Source: Kiritimatiellaeota bacterium B1221 (GTDB lineage: Bacteria; Verrucomicrobiota; Kiritimatiellia; SS1-B-03-39; UBA6053). Taken from it: DNA of 64,000 nucleotides. This document shows, piece after piece, positions 18,166 to 27,749 of the stretch. Location: the NCBI GenBank assembly GCA_029269125.1, contig JARHXX010000007.1, forward strand, positions 62,001 through 126,000, given 5' to 3'. Below the pieces are notes generated by a model. That model saw only the letters and a program-made list of their open reading frames with translations. It was not told the DNA's origin and searched no databases. The first letter of the stretch is position 1, and the number at the start of each line of letters is the position of its first letter. The position numbers were made by a program, and so were the translations under genes.

Positions 18166-18939
18166 CTACCCCATCAGTTCCTTCACCGCAACTTTCAGAT
18201 CCGGCTTCCGCAACAAATGCTCCCCGACCAACACCCCGGAAACGCCTGCCGCCTGCAACACCTCGATATCCGCATGGGTCTTAATCCCGCTTTCAGAAAT
18301 CAGTGTCACAGCATCCGGCACCTGAGGCATCAGCTCCAAGGTATGCTCCAGTCGGGTTTCAAAGGTTTTTAAGTTCCGGTTGTTGATCCCGATCAGGGTC
18401 GCCCCCAAATCAAGCGCACGCTTCAACTCTTCGCCGTCATGCACCTCCAGCAACACTTCCAGACCCGCCTCCTCAGCTGTTTTCGAAAATGCGGCCATTT
18501 CATCATCCGACAACACCGCGGCAATCAACAAAACCGCGGAAGCGCCAATCGTGCGCGCGTGCCAAATCTGCCAGGGATCAATCACGAACTCTTTATAGAG
18601 CATGGGCAAACCCACCGCCGCCCGCACCTTTTTAAAATCCTCAACCCCTCCACCAAAATACTTGGCATCCATCAGACACGAAACCGCCTGCGCACCGGCG
18701 GCTTCGTAAGATTTTGCGATACGTGCCGGCTCGAACGGATTCCGAATCACCCCCGCACTGGGACTCTTATGCTTCACTTCAGAAATCAATCCCATGGGAA
18801 CCGATCGCAGGGCTTCCGCAAATGCGGGAGGGTTCACACATTGGTCCGCCTCGGCCTGCAGCGCCCGCAGAGAAGTACCGGCGAGGTTCGCGGCAATTTC
18901 CAAGCGTTTATCCGCTACGATCTGCTCCAGGATATTCAT
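18166..18939 (-). CDS. trpC: Indole-3-glycerol phosphate synthase
   Basis: A 257-residue (beta/alpha)8 enzyme. It converts carboxyphenylaminodeoxyribulose phosphate to indole-3-glycerol phosphate. Motifs: LISEVKHKSPSAGVI with the catalytic Lys, VSCLMDAKYFGGG, YKEFVIDPWQI with the second Lys-region, LIGINNRNLKTFE, and SESGIKTHADI. Normal single-domain length. Its ATG overlaps the prfB stop (ATGA), tying tryptophan synthesis to a release-factor gene by translational coupling. Confidence 0.96.
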   Translation of the reverse strand: MNILEQIVADKRLEIAANLAGTSLRALQAEADQCVNPPAFAEALRSVPMGLISEVKHKSPSAGVIRNPFEPARIAKSYEAAGAQAVSCLMDAKYFGGGVEDFKKVRAAVGLPMLYKEFVIDPWQIWHARTIGASAVLLIAAVLSDDEMAAFSKTAEEAGLEVLLEVHDGEELKRALDLGATLIGINNRNLKTFETRLEHTLELMPQVPDAVTLISESGIKTHADIEVLQAAGVSGVLVGEHLLRKPDLKVAVKELMG

Positions 18940-20055
18940 GATTCAGCGCTTCGGTTCTGTTTGAGGTACGCTTCAAGGAAAGGCATAATTTCGCCGTCCA
19001 ATACCGACTGGGCATTGCCCACCTCCGCATTGGTCCGGTGATCCTTCACCATGGTGTAAGGCTGCAAAACGTAAGAACGGATCTGGCTTCCCCAGGCAAT
19101 CGCTCCTTTCGGATCGTAGAACTTTTCCACTTCTTTGCGTTTTTTGTCCATTTCCCATTCGTACAATTTCGCCGCCAGCATCTTCATCGATTTATCACGG
19201 TTCGAATGCTGACTCCGCTCGGATTGACACTGCACCACGATCCCCGAAGGTAAATGGGTAATCCGCACCGCGGAATCCGTGGTGTTCACGTGCTGCCCGC
19301 CCGCGCCACTGGCCCGGTAGGTGTCCACCCGTAAATCACTATCCACAATTTCCACATTCACCGTCTGGTCAATTTCCGCAACCACATCCACCGCCGTAAA
19401 GGATGTGTGACGCCGCCCGGCCGAATCAAAGGGGGAAATCCGCACCAAACGATGCACCCCGCGCTCCGCTTTCAGCAGGCCGTAAGCATAAGGACCTTCC
19501 ACCAGCATCGACACACTCTTGATTCCCGCCTCATCACCGTCCTGCATATCCAGCACCTGATGCTTAAAGCCCTGCCGCTCCACAAAGCGCACGTACTGCC
19601 GATAAAGCATCGACGCCCAGTCGCAGGACTCCGTGCCTCCGGCCCCGGCGTTGATGGTGAGGTAACAACTGTTCGCATCGAAACGGTTGCCGAGCAGGGA
19701 TTTCAACTCCATTTCTTCAAACAGTTTTTGCACGGTCGTCAATTGAGAGGCCAGCTCTTTTTCACCCGCGGCAATTTCCGCTTCGTCCTCTTCAATCTCC
19801 AAAAGCTCAACCATCACTTCGCAATCATCCAAACGGGCAAGCATCGCATCAAAAGGATCAATAATCCCCCGCAAAGCATTCGCTTCGGAGATCACAACCT
19901 GAGCTGCCGCCTGGTCATTCCAGAATTCTGGATCCGCAGCCTTCTCATCTAATTCCGCCAGGCGGGATTTCCGGGTAGCGACGTCAAAGATACCCCCGCA
20001 TTTCTTCTAATTTTGCGCGCCATTCCTTCAAATCCATGTGTATGTTTTCTTGCAT
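18936..20055 (-). CDS. prfB: Peptide chain release factor 2, with programmed +1 frameshift
   Basis: Reads UGA and UAA stops and releases the peptide at the ribosome. The gene is split in two frames. The first runs from ATG 20055 (AGGAGAA ribosome site just upstream) for 23 codons to CTT, then an in-frame TGA at 19986-19984. The sequence around it is GGGGGTATCTTTGAC, the classic frameshift signal: an internal Shine-Dalgarno, the slippery CTT and TGA-C. After +1 shift the product continues DVATRKSRL and totals 372 residues. Domain features: the GGQ loop in GASGAGGQHVN, and the tripeptide region RISPFDSAGRRHTSF. This is autoregulated by RF2 level in other bacteria. The main frame alone would miss its N-terminus, so this is not a pseudogene. 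Confidence 0.96.
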
Positions 20056-20120
20056 AAAGTTCTCCTGAGATTGGGGCGGGTTTATATGCGGATTTTAACG
20101 GAGAAGCAAGCCTCATATCA

Positions 20121-20190
20121 GAGCGCGGACACTTGTGTGCCCGCGGCACCTCAATGATTTTTCCGCGGGCTCACAGCCGCCCGCGCTCCC
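20121..20190 (-). repeat. REP-like palindromic element, copy 1 (after the MenE-like gene)
   Basis: Directly after the stop of the MenE-like gene. Read on the minus strand it is GGAGCGCGGGC, a short loop, GCCCGCG and a run of A; the stem is 20164-20170 with 20179-20185. An imperfect second palindrome (around ACACTTGTGT, 20121-20145) follows. Two other copies with the same flanks lie at 54643-54680 and 56044-56082. Confidence 0.6.
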
Positions 20191-20193
20191 CGT

Positions 20194-21423
20194 TTACAAC
20201 CTGGGTTTCAGCCCCACACCTTCCGGCAGTTTCTCAAACCGAACCGGGATCATGTACCCGGGAAGCCGCTCTCTCAGTTGTAAATTCCACGCCTCCTCAA
20301 ACTCCTTATCCACCCAGGCCACCGGCCGATAACCAAATTCCGCGTCCGCTTCCGCCACCACCACTGCCTGGGAAACCCCTTCCAATCCCAACAGGGCCTT
20401 TTCGATTTGTTCCGGCTGAATGTTCTCGCCCCCCGAAATAAACTGCCGATCCATGCGCCCCTCGACAAAAAGCATGCCGTCTTCCAACCGCCCCTTGTCA
20501 CCGGTATGCAACCAGCCGTCGGACTGCAGGCAGGCCTTGGAAACCGATCCGCCCCGCACCCAGATTTCCCCCTCTTCTGAAATTTTCACCTCCGCGTGCG
20601 ACATCACTCTCCCCGCCCCCTGCACTTTTTCTCCCGGCGGGGTGGCGGCAATTTGCGAAGCGGTTTCTGTCATGCCGTAACTGGCGGCAATCGGCAGCCC
20701 CCGCGCCTGCGCGTCCTCAATCAAACTTTGCGGGAGGGGCGCCCCGCCGAGTAAAATGCGTTTTAACCCCTTCGGAATGCCTCCCCTCATCATCCGAATC
20801 AATTGCGTGGGCACCAAAGAAAGATGGGTCACCGCCACCTCATCCGAGAACACCATCGCCGCCCCCGCCAACACACAACGAAAAACAATCGCCAGTCCAC
20901 CCACATGGTAAAACGGCAGGGAACTTCGCCAGCGATCCCCGGGTCCCAAAGGCGCATGGCGGTTTGCCGATTCGGCCGAAAGCAAATGATTTTCCAAACT
21001 GTGGGAAATCAGTTTGGGTTGTCCGCTGCTTCCCGAAGTAAACAGCAGCGTGGCAATTTTTTCAGGATACAGCTCTGCCGCTTCCAGCCCACGTTTTCCG
21101 GGCTTCGGAAGTGCCGGATAAAAGGTTTCCGAACCCAGGAAGTCCAGGCGTTCGTGAATCCCCCTCTCCGGCAAGCGGGCATTCAACGGACAAAGCACAA
21201 GCTGCTGCCGTAAACAGGCAAACAGGAAACAGACCCCCTCCGGACTGTTGGGCAAAAAGTGTGCAACCCGCTCCCCGGAAGATATCCCGGCCTCTTCGAG
21301 GACGGCCTGATAACGGCCGCAAAGAACATCGGCCTCCTGAAAGCTCAAACTTTCGGAGGCCGAAATCAGAAAAAACTGATCAGGAGATTGAAGAGCTTTG
21401 GCACGCAGGGGACAGCGCATCAT
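20194..21423 (-). CDS. AMP-forming acyl-CoA ligase, probably MenE-like (O-succinylbenzoate-CoA ligase)
   Basis: A 409-residue member of the ANL adenylating superfamily. The nucleotide-binding motif is LLFTSGSSGQPK, the second is AASYGMTETASQ, then GWLHTGDKG, and the C-terminal hinge/lid with GRMDRQFISGGENIQPEQIE. The catalytic Lys expected near the very end is probably in GVGLKPRL. The short length and the ISGGENIQP hinge fit MenE of menaquinone synthesis better than fatty acyl-CoA ligases, but no other men gene is in the window. It starts 16 bases after gltA stops; a second ATG at 21420 is equally possible. Confidence 0.7.
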   Translation of the reverse strand: MMRCPLRAKALQSPDQFFLISASESLSFQEADVLCGRYQAVLEEAGISSGERVAHFLPNSPEGVCFLFACLRQQLVLCPLNARLPERGIHERLDFLGSETFYPALPKPGKRGLEAAELYPEKIATLLFTSGSSGQPKLISHSLENHLLSAESANRHAPLGPGDRWRSSLPFYHVGGLAIVFRCVLAGAAMVFSDEVAVTHLSLVPTQLIRMMRGGIPKGLKRILLGGAPLPQSLIEDAQARGLPIAASYGMTETASQIAATPPGEKVQGAGRVMSHAEVKISEEGEIWVRGGSVSKACLQSDGWLHTGDKGRLEDGMLFVEGRMDRQFISGGENIQPEQIEKALLGLEGVSQAVVVAEADAEFGYRPVAWVDKEFEEAWNLQLRERLPGYMIPVRFEKLPEGVGLKPRL

Positions 21424-21439
21424 TCAGCTCTCAACAACC

Positions 21440-22735
21440 CTATCGTTTGTCCATCGGAACAAAATCACGCATGGGAGAACCGGCGTAAATTTGACGGGGA
21501 CGGCAAATACGGCGGCTTTCGTCTTCGCGGAATTCCAGCAGATGCGCCAACCAACCCGCCATGCGTCCCATGGTGAACATCACCGTAAACATCTCTTTAG
21601 GAATGCCCATGGCTTTGTAGGCAATCCCGGTGTAGAAATCGACGTTCGGATACAGGTTTCGGGAAACAAAATATTCGTCTTCCAAAGCAATCTTTTCCAG
21701 CTCCATGGCGGTATCCACCAAAGGTTCATCCACACCCAGTTTTTCGAGCAGATCATCCACCACACTTTTGGCAATGGTGGCTCGTGGATCATACGTTTTG
21801 TATACCCGGTGTCCGAAGCCCATGAGTTTGAACGGATCGCTTTTGTCCTTGGCGCGTTTAATCACAGATGCCAAATCACCGTCCTCCATCTGAATGTATT
21901 CGAGCATTTTGATCACCGCTTCGTTGGCACCCCCGTGAAGAGGTCCCCACAGCGCCCCAATACCCCCACCAATGGCCGCATACACATTCGCATCCGAAGA
22001 ACTAATCATCCGCACAGTGGAAGTGGAGCAGTTCTGCTCATGGTCCGCATGAATAATCAAAAGCTTTTCCAGCGCATCCGCCATGATTTTACGGCGGTCC
22101 GGAGACAAGTTTGTTCCAAACATGGAGTGCAGAAAGTTTTCCGCATAGCCCAAAGTGGGATCGGAAGGAATGTAAAGCATGCCCCGTTTACGGCGATAAT
22201 CATGGGCGGCGATCAAGGGTGTTTTCGCAATCAGGCGCACCACATCCATATCCAACTGATAAAAACGCTCCTCTCCTAAATCCCCATAAAACCCGGTCAA
22301 AGACAGCACCACACTGGCCAACACTGACATGGGATGGGAACGGGAAGGATAATGATTCAGCAAAATCTGTAAACTCGGCCCCAGATAAGAATTTTCAGAA
22401 ATCTGCGAGTTCCACTGTTTGTATTCCGCCGTGTTGGGCAGCTCGCCGTTCATCAACAAATAGGCGACTTCCAAAAAATTGCAGTTTGATGCCAGGTCTT
22501 TCAGCTCGTAACCCCGATGATGAATCACCCCTTTTTCCCCATCCAAAAACGTAATCCCACTCACACAACTGCCGGTGTTGCCGTAACCCGGATCAAGATT
22601 GATAAATCCCGTTTCTTTCCGGAGCTTGAGACCGCTGATGGCCTGCTCATTCTCCACCCCCTTGATCGTATCCATAACCAAGGTCTTTCCATTGATGTCT
22701 AATTTGGCGGCGTCTTTCGTTGTTTCAATATTCAT
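21440..22735 (-). CDS. gltA: Citrate synthase
   Basis: A 431-residue enzyme condensing acetyl-CoA and oxaloacetate, the entry to the TCA cycle. The N-terminal domain before GFINLDPGYGNTGSCVSGITF is typical of the large hexameric type of Gram-negative bacteria. Catalytic-region motifs: YRRKRGMLYIPSD, ADHEQNCSTSTVR with the catalytic His, GPLHGGANEAVIKML, and MGFGHRVYKTYDPRA. The C-terminal active-site Asp is in NVDFYTG. Complete. The MenE-like gene follows closely and may be co-transcribed. Confidence 0.96.
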   Translation of the reverse strand: MNIETTKDAAKLDINGKTLVMDTIKGVENEQAISGLKLRKETGFINLDPGYGNTGSCVSGITFLDGEKGVIHHRGYELKDLASNCNFLEVAYLLMNGELPNTAEYKQWNSQISENSYLGPSLQILLNHYPSRSHPMSVLASVVLSLTGFYGDLGEERFYQLDMDVVRLIAKTPLIAAHDYRRKRGMLYIPSDPTLGYAENFLHSMFGTNLSPDRRKIMADALEKLLIIHADHEQNCSTSTVRMISSSDANVYAAIGGGIGALWGPLHGGANEAVIKMLEYIQMEDGDLASVIKRAKDKSDPFKLMGFGHRVYKTYDPRATIAKSVVDDLLEKLGVDEPLVDTAMELEKIALEDEYFVSRNLYPNVDFYTGIAYKAMGIPKEMFTVMFTMGRMAGWLAHLLEFREDESRRICRPRQIYAGSPMRDFVPMDKR

Positions 22736-22950
22736 GAGTTTCTTGCTAAAGGTTGATTTTAAAAATAGTGCGAAAAACTAAACACATTCGATTAGAAAGG
22801 CAAGCGCCGTTTTAAATTGGCCATATAAATTCCAGCGTTTGATCAAGAAATGGCATGTATTTAACCCCAAATCATTAAATTCACCCGTCAATAGCCCCTC
22901 TACCACCGAAATCATTTGTAGAAAGGCCCTCTGTTTTGTAAGGAAAACCC

Positions 22951-24003
22951 ATGCCCTCTCTTAGCCCCTCTCTCTATGACTTGTCTTTCACCCAATTGGA
23001 AAAACGATTGGCAGAAGCAGGCGTGAACCCTGTGCACTTACAGGCCTTGTGGGGGTTCATTTACCGGGACACCCCCGCCTCCAGCCTGCCTCCCCCCCTC
23101 CGCCGCTGGCTGGACCAGCACTTGGGTGAACATAAAAGTTTTACCGCTGAGTTGCCGGAGGTGGCCGACGAAATTCACTCCGCAGACGGACTCACCCGAA
23201 AATTTCTCCTGCGCCTGGAAGACGGTCAGGTCATCGAAACGGTGCTCATGGGCTATGAAGGACGACACACCGTCTGCGTGTCCAGTCAGGCGGGGTGCGC
23301 CATGGGATGCGTGTTTTGCGCCACCGGTCAAATGGGTTTTGTCAGAGATCTCACTGCCGGCGAAATTGTGGCACAAGTCCTCCACGCCAAAAAAGTCCTG
23401 AAACGGTATCATCCGGATGCCCGCCTCCGCAATTTGGTGATGATGGGCATGGGGGAACCTCTAAACAATTACGATTCCGTGCTCCGGGCGCTGGGCACCA
23501 TCTCCAGCGAAAAGGGCATCGGCATCGGCGCCTCCAAAATCACCATCAGCACCGTGGGCGTTCTTCCCGGCATCGAACGGCTCACCCGGGAAAAACAACC
23601 CTACGGATTAGCCGTTTCGCTCCACGGCTCCAATCAGCAGGAGCGACAGGCTCTGGTCCCCATCAGCCAAAAATGGACTTTGGAGATGCTGATGCAAAGC
23701 TGCCGCGAGTACTGCGCCGCCACCGGCAAAAAAATCTTCTTTGAATGGACCTTAATCGACGGCAAAAATGATTCCCCCGAAACCGCGGAACGCCTGGGAA
23801 AATTGTTATCAGGCATTCCTTCTCATTTGAATATCATTCCCCTCAATCCCACCGCCGGGTACCAGGGAGAGGCCAGCGAAAGCGGACGGAGGTTTCAAAA
23901 GATTATTCGCAGGAGCGGCATCCCCTGCACTTTCCGCCAACGCCGAGGCATCGATGTGGCCGCAGGCTGTGGCATGCTCAAAGCCGATAAACTGAAGAAA
24001 TAA
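22951..24003 (+). CDS. rlmN: 23S rRNA (adenine-2503-C2) methyltransferase, radical SAM
   Basis: A 350-residue enzyme that methylates A2503 of 23S rRNA and, in many bacteria, A37 of tRNAs. The radical SAM iron-sulfur motif is CAMGCVFC (CxxxCxxC) within SSQAGCAMGCVFCATGQMGF. Also NLVMMGMGEPLNNYD, ITISTVGVLPGI and LAVSLHGSN. The C-terminal cysteine used in methyl transfer is in AAGCGML. An AAGGA ribosome site precedes the ATG. Divergent from gltA across about 215 bases. Confidence 0.96.
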   Translation: MPSLSPSLYDLSFTQLEKRLAEAGVNPVHLQALWGFIYRDTPASSLPPPLRRWLDQHLGEHKSFTAELPEVADEIHSADGLTRKFLLRLEDGQVIETVLMGYEGRHTVCVSSQAGCAMGCVFCATGQMGFVRDLTAGEIVAQVLHAKKVLKRYHPDARLRNLVMMGMGEPLNNYDSVLRALGTISSEKGIGIGASKITISTVGVLPGIERLTREKQPYGLAVSLHGSNQQERQALVPISQKWTLEMLMQSCREYCAATGKKIFFEWTLIDGKNDSPETAERLGKLLSGIPSHLNIIPLNPTAGYQGEASESGRRFQKIIRRSGIPCTFRQRRGIDVAAGCGMLKADKLKK

Positions 24004-24119
24004 ATCAGAATTCTCCCCCCGGAATCTTTTCAAAACGGGGTTATAGAGGAGCTGTTCCTTTTGCGTTTTATTGGGGCTGAAAATTTTCAACCTGTACGAA
24101 CGAACCGTATCGATATGGA

Positions 24120-25061
24120 TCAGAGCTCTTCAGTAAGCTCACCTGCACCCCTGTCAGGTTCCAACATCGCCAACGCAGAATCGCCCTTGCCGTTCGGAAG
24201 CGATCGAAAGCGGACCACCAGCGGATCGTGATCTGAAGACTCCAAATCCAAAATTTGAGCCGACGTAAGTTCAAGTCCCCGGTAAAAGACCCGGTCCAAA
24301 GGCAGGCTGGGATCAATGCCTAACATGTGATTGGCCCAGCCGTGGTCACCCGTCTTCCGATCACCTACAAATGAATCCACTTCCTGCATTCCCAATCCGG
24401 CGGCCAACTCCAACATGTAGTCATTCCGCTCCTGATTCCAGGTGTTAAAATCCCCCGCAAAAACGATAGGTCCTTCATGCACCTCCATTAAACGGTGCAG
24501 GGTCTGCATCTGACGAATAAAACGTTTGGGCTCCCCGCGTTCGAAATTGAGAGCGTGCACATTCACCGCCAATAATTCTGTCCCATTAGACAAAGCATAT
24601 CGGGTCATCAATGCGGTTTTGGGAGTGGTAAACCCCAATTCCCTGCTTTTAGAGCGGAACGCCTGTCTATCCAGCGGTTCCACACATGAAGCCGTAAACA
24701 CCCCCACTTCGGAACGCAGTTTGAGCGGATGACGCCAGGCCGGTGCAAGCGTTCCCGCCAAATGCGGTTCTTCCACCATGCCCGGTTTGGCTTCCTGCAA
24801 AAACACCAAATCAGGCTGATAAGTATGTAAGACATCCTGCAGATCACCGGGAAGATCCGGATGTTTACTTTTGTGCACATTCCAACTAAGCAACGTAAAT
24901 TCCGCATCCTGTACCGTGGCCGTCGGAACACCATAACCACTTATCTGCATGGGTCCCGAAGTGGTGCACGAAGACACCAGCAGCACAAGCCCCACCAGGA
25001 AAATGCTGAAAAAAGAACCTCCGAAGATTTTCCAACGGAGACGGAACGAAAAGGTTTTCAA
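24120..25061 (-). CDS. Lipoprotein with endonuclease/exonuclease/phosphatase fold
   Basis: A 313-residue putative lipoprotein: a charged N-terminus, a hydrophobic helix and the lipobox LVSSC (Cys at about residue 32). The mature part is an EEP-fold phosphohydrolase with the family residues in order: LLSWNVH, LQEAKPG, AGDFNTWN, and ESSDHDPLV near the end. Such proteins cleave phosphodiesters (DNA, RNA, phosphoinositides); the substrate here is unknown. The start codon is a TTG at 25061, as no ATG or GTG fits upstream of the signal sequence; the ribosome site is weak. Confidence 0.8.
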   Translation of the reverse strand: MKTFSFRLRWKIFGGSFFSIFLVGLVLLVSSCTTSGPMQISGYGVPTATVQDAEFTLLSWNVHKSKHPDLPGDLQDVLHTYQPDLVFLQEAKPGMVEEPHLAGTLAPAWRHPLKLRSEVGVFTASCVEPLDRQAFRSKSRELGFTTPKTALMTRYALSNGTELLAVNVHALNFERGEPKRFIRQMQTLHRLMEVHEGPIVFAGDFNTWNQERNDYMLELAAGLGMQEVDSFVGDRKTGDHGWANHMLGIDPSLPLDRVFYRGLELTSAQILDLESSDHDPLVVRFRSLPNGKGDSALAMLEPDRGAGELTEEL

Positions 25062-25267
25062 ACCTTAGCGCCTGGTTTGTATAGAGTTAATAAGGTGTGA
25101 ATCATAGCGTTACAGAAAGTGGTGAATCAAAGATAGTAAATCAGGTTTCAGATGAGACGAAGCAAACCAATGTATGTTCAAAATGAAAGAAGTCAAAATG
25201 CCTGTGGTTTTGGCTTTGTACGTAAAGACCTCCCCCCTATACCTAAAAGTCGAACACCCAATAGACC

Positions 25268-25888
25268 ATGAAATTCCCCCTTCTTTTTATCCCCTTTCTC
25301 CTGCTTACCGCCTGCAGTAGCCCTCCGCCTCCCGCAGAAGCTGAATACAAAATTATTCTCAGCTCCCACGATCCCTTGACCGATGCGCAACTGGAAATGG
25401 CGGAAAAAATCATTTCGGATTGGCACACCCTGCCAAGTGTGCGCTGGTATTTTTATGAGCGGCTGTCCACAGAGGAATATGCCCGTTTTAAAGCTGACAT
25501 TCATCAATTGGCAGGCTCAACCCCCTTGCCGGACGGCAGCGTGGCCCTCGTCAGCATCCCACCAAACCCTAAAAACATCACCGATTCGCACAACCAACCC
25601 CATGAAATCTTTTATCTTTTACTTCTGCATCATGAACCTGCACCTGAACAGGAACTCGCCTATATCAACCGCATGTTGGATTTTATGGAGTTGCCCATCC
25701 CCTACAACCGGAAAATAAACGGGTTGCGGAATATCCAACGGGTGATGTCAGAATCAGAAACCCACCACGATTTGAACGGCCCCGAGATGAAAGAGATCCG
25801 AAAACGGCTCTACGACTTGGCCCTCAGCGAAAAATCTCCGGACAACGTAAGGCGCGGATTGGCGACCTGGTTGCGGGAGATGCGGTAA
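25268..25888 (+). CDS. Small lipoprotein of unknown function (DUF2927-like length)
   Basis: A 206-residue protein with a lipoprotein signal: MKFPLLFIPFLLLTACSS, lipobox LTAC with the Cys at residue 16. The following PPPPAEAE is a proline-rich linker. The mature part is mixed alpha/beta with several Tyr and His; no catalytic motif was recognised and the family is uncertain. Its stop is followed within a few bases by the GC-rich repeat region. The gene is divergent from the EEP-fold lipoprotein with about 200 bases between. Confidence 0.65.
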   Translation: MKFPLLFIPFLLLTACSSPPPPAEAEYKIILSSHDPLTDAQLEMAEKIISDWHTLPSVRWYFYERLSTEEYARFKADIHQLAGSTPLPDGSVALVSIPPNPKNITDSHNQPHEIFYLLLLHHEPAPEQELAYINRMLDFMELPIPYNRKINGLRNIQRVMSESETHHDLNGPEMKEIRKRLYDLALSEKSPDNVRRGLATWLREMR

Positions 25889-25892
25889 TTTG

Positions 25893-26615
25893 CCCGCACC
25901 CCTCCGGGGCGCATTTTGGTTAATATGACCCCATCCCGGGGGCACGGCCCCCGGGCTAAATGCGATCCCCCCTCCGGGGGAACCCGGGTTCCGGAAATTT
26001 TGTCCTCCTATCCCACACTTCCAAATGCCCCGGAGGGGTGCGGGTATCCCCACATTTTCAGCTGCCCCGGAGGGGTGCGGGCATCCCCACATTTCCAGCT
26101 GCCCCGGAGGGGCAATGGCACTTAGCTTGGGGGCCGCGCCCCCAAGATCCCCATCCCAACCCACCAGGCGCCCCGGTGGGGTGCGGACATCCCATATTCT
26201 TTCAATACCCTGGACACCCAAACTCCCCGCACCCCTCCGGGGCGCATTTTGGTTAATATGACCCCATCCCGGGGGCACGCCCCCGGGCTAAATGCGATAC
26301 CCCCTCCGGGGGAACCCGGGTTTCGGAAATTTTGTCCTCCTATCCCACACTTCCAAATGCCCCGGAGGGGCGCGGACATCCCCACATTTTCAGCTGCCCC
26401 GGAGGGGCAATGGCACATAGCTTGGGGGCCGCGCCCCCAAGATCCCCATCCCAACCCACCAGGCGCCCCGGAGGGATGCGGGCATCCCCACATTTCCAGC
26501 TGCCCCGGAGGGGCAATGGCACTGAGCTTGGGGGCCGCGCCCCCAAGATCCCCATCCCAACCCACCAGGCGCCCCGGAGGGGTGCGGGCATCCTGAACCC
26601 CATGAAAGCTTGAAT
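25893..26615. repeat. GC-rich modular palindromic repeat cluster
   Basis: Two long direct copies (from 25893 and from 26226, offset 333) each begin CCCGCACCCCTCCGGGGCGC, pass through CATCCCGGGGGCAC-type palindromes, and then run into shorter modules. All modules are joined by the node GCCCCGGAGGGG (first at 26027-26038), seen about nine times with small variants. One module ends ACATTTCCAGCT, another contains GGGGGCCGCGCCCCC and ends CCAACCCACCAGGC. The modules recur in different orders. Overlapping frames on both strands translate to the same low-complexity peptides and are not genes. Confidence 0.85.
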
Positions 26616-26669
26616 GTATCCCGTATTTGATTAAGGGGGGCCCCACTTATCTAACCCCAGAGGAATTTT

Positions 26670-27749
26670 ATGAATATCTTAGTGTTATCCGGTGACGGAA
26701 TTGGTCCTGAAGTTTGTGATGAAGCCGTAGCCACTCTCAAAGTGCTGGCCGAAAAAAAAGGTCTGGAAATCAACTTCTCTAAAGATCACGCCGGTGGATC
26801 CGCCATCGACACTTATAACGACCCCATGCCCGATTCGGTGATCGCCAAGGCCAAAGCATCCGACGCAGTCCTCCTCGGCGCGGTAGGCGGCGAAAAATGG
26901 GATCACCTCACCGGCGCCATGCGTCCGGAATCCGGATTATTAAAAATTCGTAAAGAATTGGGCGTGTTCGCCAACCTCCGTCCGGTGGCCGTAACCCCGG
27001 CCCTGGCCGACGCCTCCCCCCTGCGTCCGGAAGCGATTGCCGGCACCGACATGCTGGTGGTTCGCGAATTGACCGGCGGCATTTACTTTGGAGAACCCCG
27101 TGAACGTTCCGGTGAAGTCGGCAGCGAAAAAGCATTCAGCACCATGGTCTACACCACTGCCGAAATTGAGCGCGTGGCCCGTGTCGCCTTCACATGGGCT
27201 CGCCGCCGGGGCGGACGCGTCTGTTCTGTCGACAAAGCCAACGTCCTCGTGGTTTCCCAACTCTGGCGCGATGTCGTCACCGCTTTGCACAAAGCCGAGT
27301 TTTCCGATGTGGAACTCAGCCACATGTACGTGGACAATGCCGCCATGCAATTGGTGGTGCGCCCGAGTCAGTTTGACGTGATCCTCACCGGCAACCTGTT
27401 TGGAGATATCCTCTCCGATGCGGCCGCCACCCTGGGCGGATCTTTGGGACTGCTCCCCTCCGCCTCTGTCGGTGGACCGGTGGGACTGTTTGAACCCGTT
27501 CACGGATCCGCACCGGATATCGCCGGCCAGGGCATCGCCAATCCGGTCGCCATGCTGCTCAGTACTGCCATGATGATGGATGAACTCAACCAGCCGGAAA
27601 TTGCCACCGCGATTCGCGCCGGGGTTAACAGCGCCCTCGACGCCGGCCTCCTCACCGCCGACCTGCATCGTGAAGGTAAAACCACCAAGGTGAGTACTTC
27701 CGAAATGGCAAAACACATCCGCGAAGCCGCCCTCGCCGCTCTCGTCTAA
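26670..27749 (+). CDS. leuB: 3-isopropylmalate dehydrogenase
   Basis: A 359-residue NAD-dependent oxidative decarboxylase of leucine synthesis. It begins ILVLSGDGIGPEV. Substrate and metal-binding motifs: LLKIRKELGVFANLRPV, VRELTGGIYFGEPR, VYTTAEIERVAR, DKANVLVVSQLW, and LTGNLFGDILSDAAATL followed by GSLGLLPSAS. Complete with AGAGGAA as the ribosome site. It lies immediately after the GC-rich repeat cluster with no other leu gene adjacent; the dehydratase and synthase must be elsewhere. Confidence 0.96.
   Translation: MNILVLSGDGIGPEVCDEAVATLKVLAEKKGLEINFSKDHAGGSAIDTYNDPMPDSVIAKAKASDAVLLGAVGGEKWDHLTGAMRPESGLLKIRKELGVFANLRPVAVTPALADASPLRPEAIAGTDMLVVRELTGGIYFGEPRERSGEVGSEKAFSTMVYTTAEIERVARVAFTWARRRGGRVCSVDKANVLVVSQLWRDVVTALHKAEFSDVELSHMYVDNAAMQLVVRPSQFDVILTGNLFGDILSDAAATLGGSLGLLPSASVGGPVGLFEPVHGSAPDIAGQGIANPVAMLLSTAMMMDELNQPEIATAIRAGVNSALDAGLLTADLHREGKTTKVSTSEMAKHIREAALAALV

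Noticed and set aside
26027-26600. CRISPR-like regular repeats
   Set aside because: The repeated nodes are palindromic, irregularly spaced and the DNA between them is itself repeated; no cas gene is nearby.
25754-26646. Several overlapping frames of 80-170 codons in the GC-rich repeat cluster
   Set aside because: All are low-complexity readings of the same repeats on both strands, without ribosome sites.
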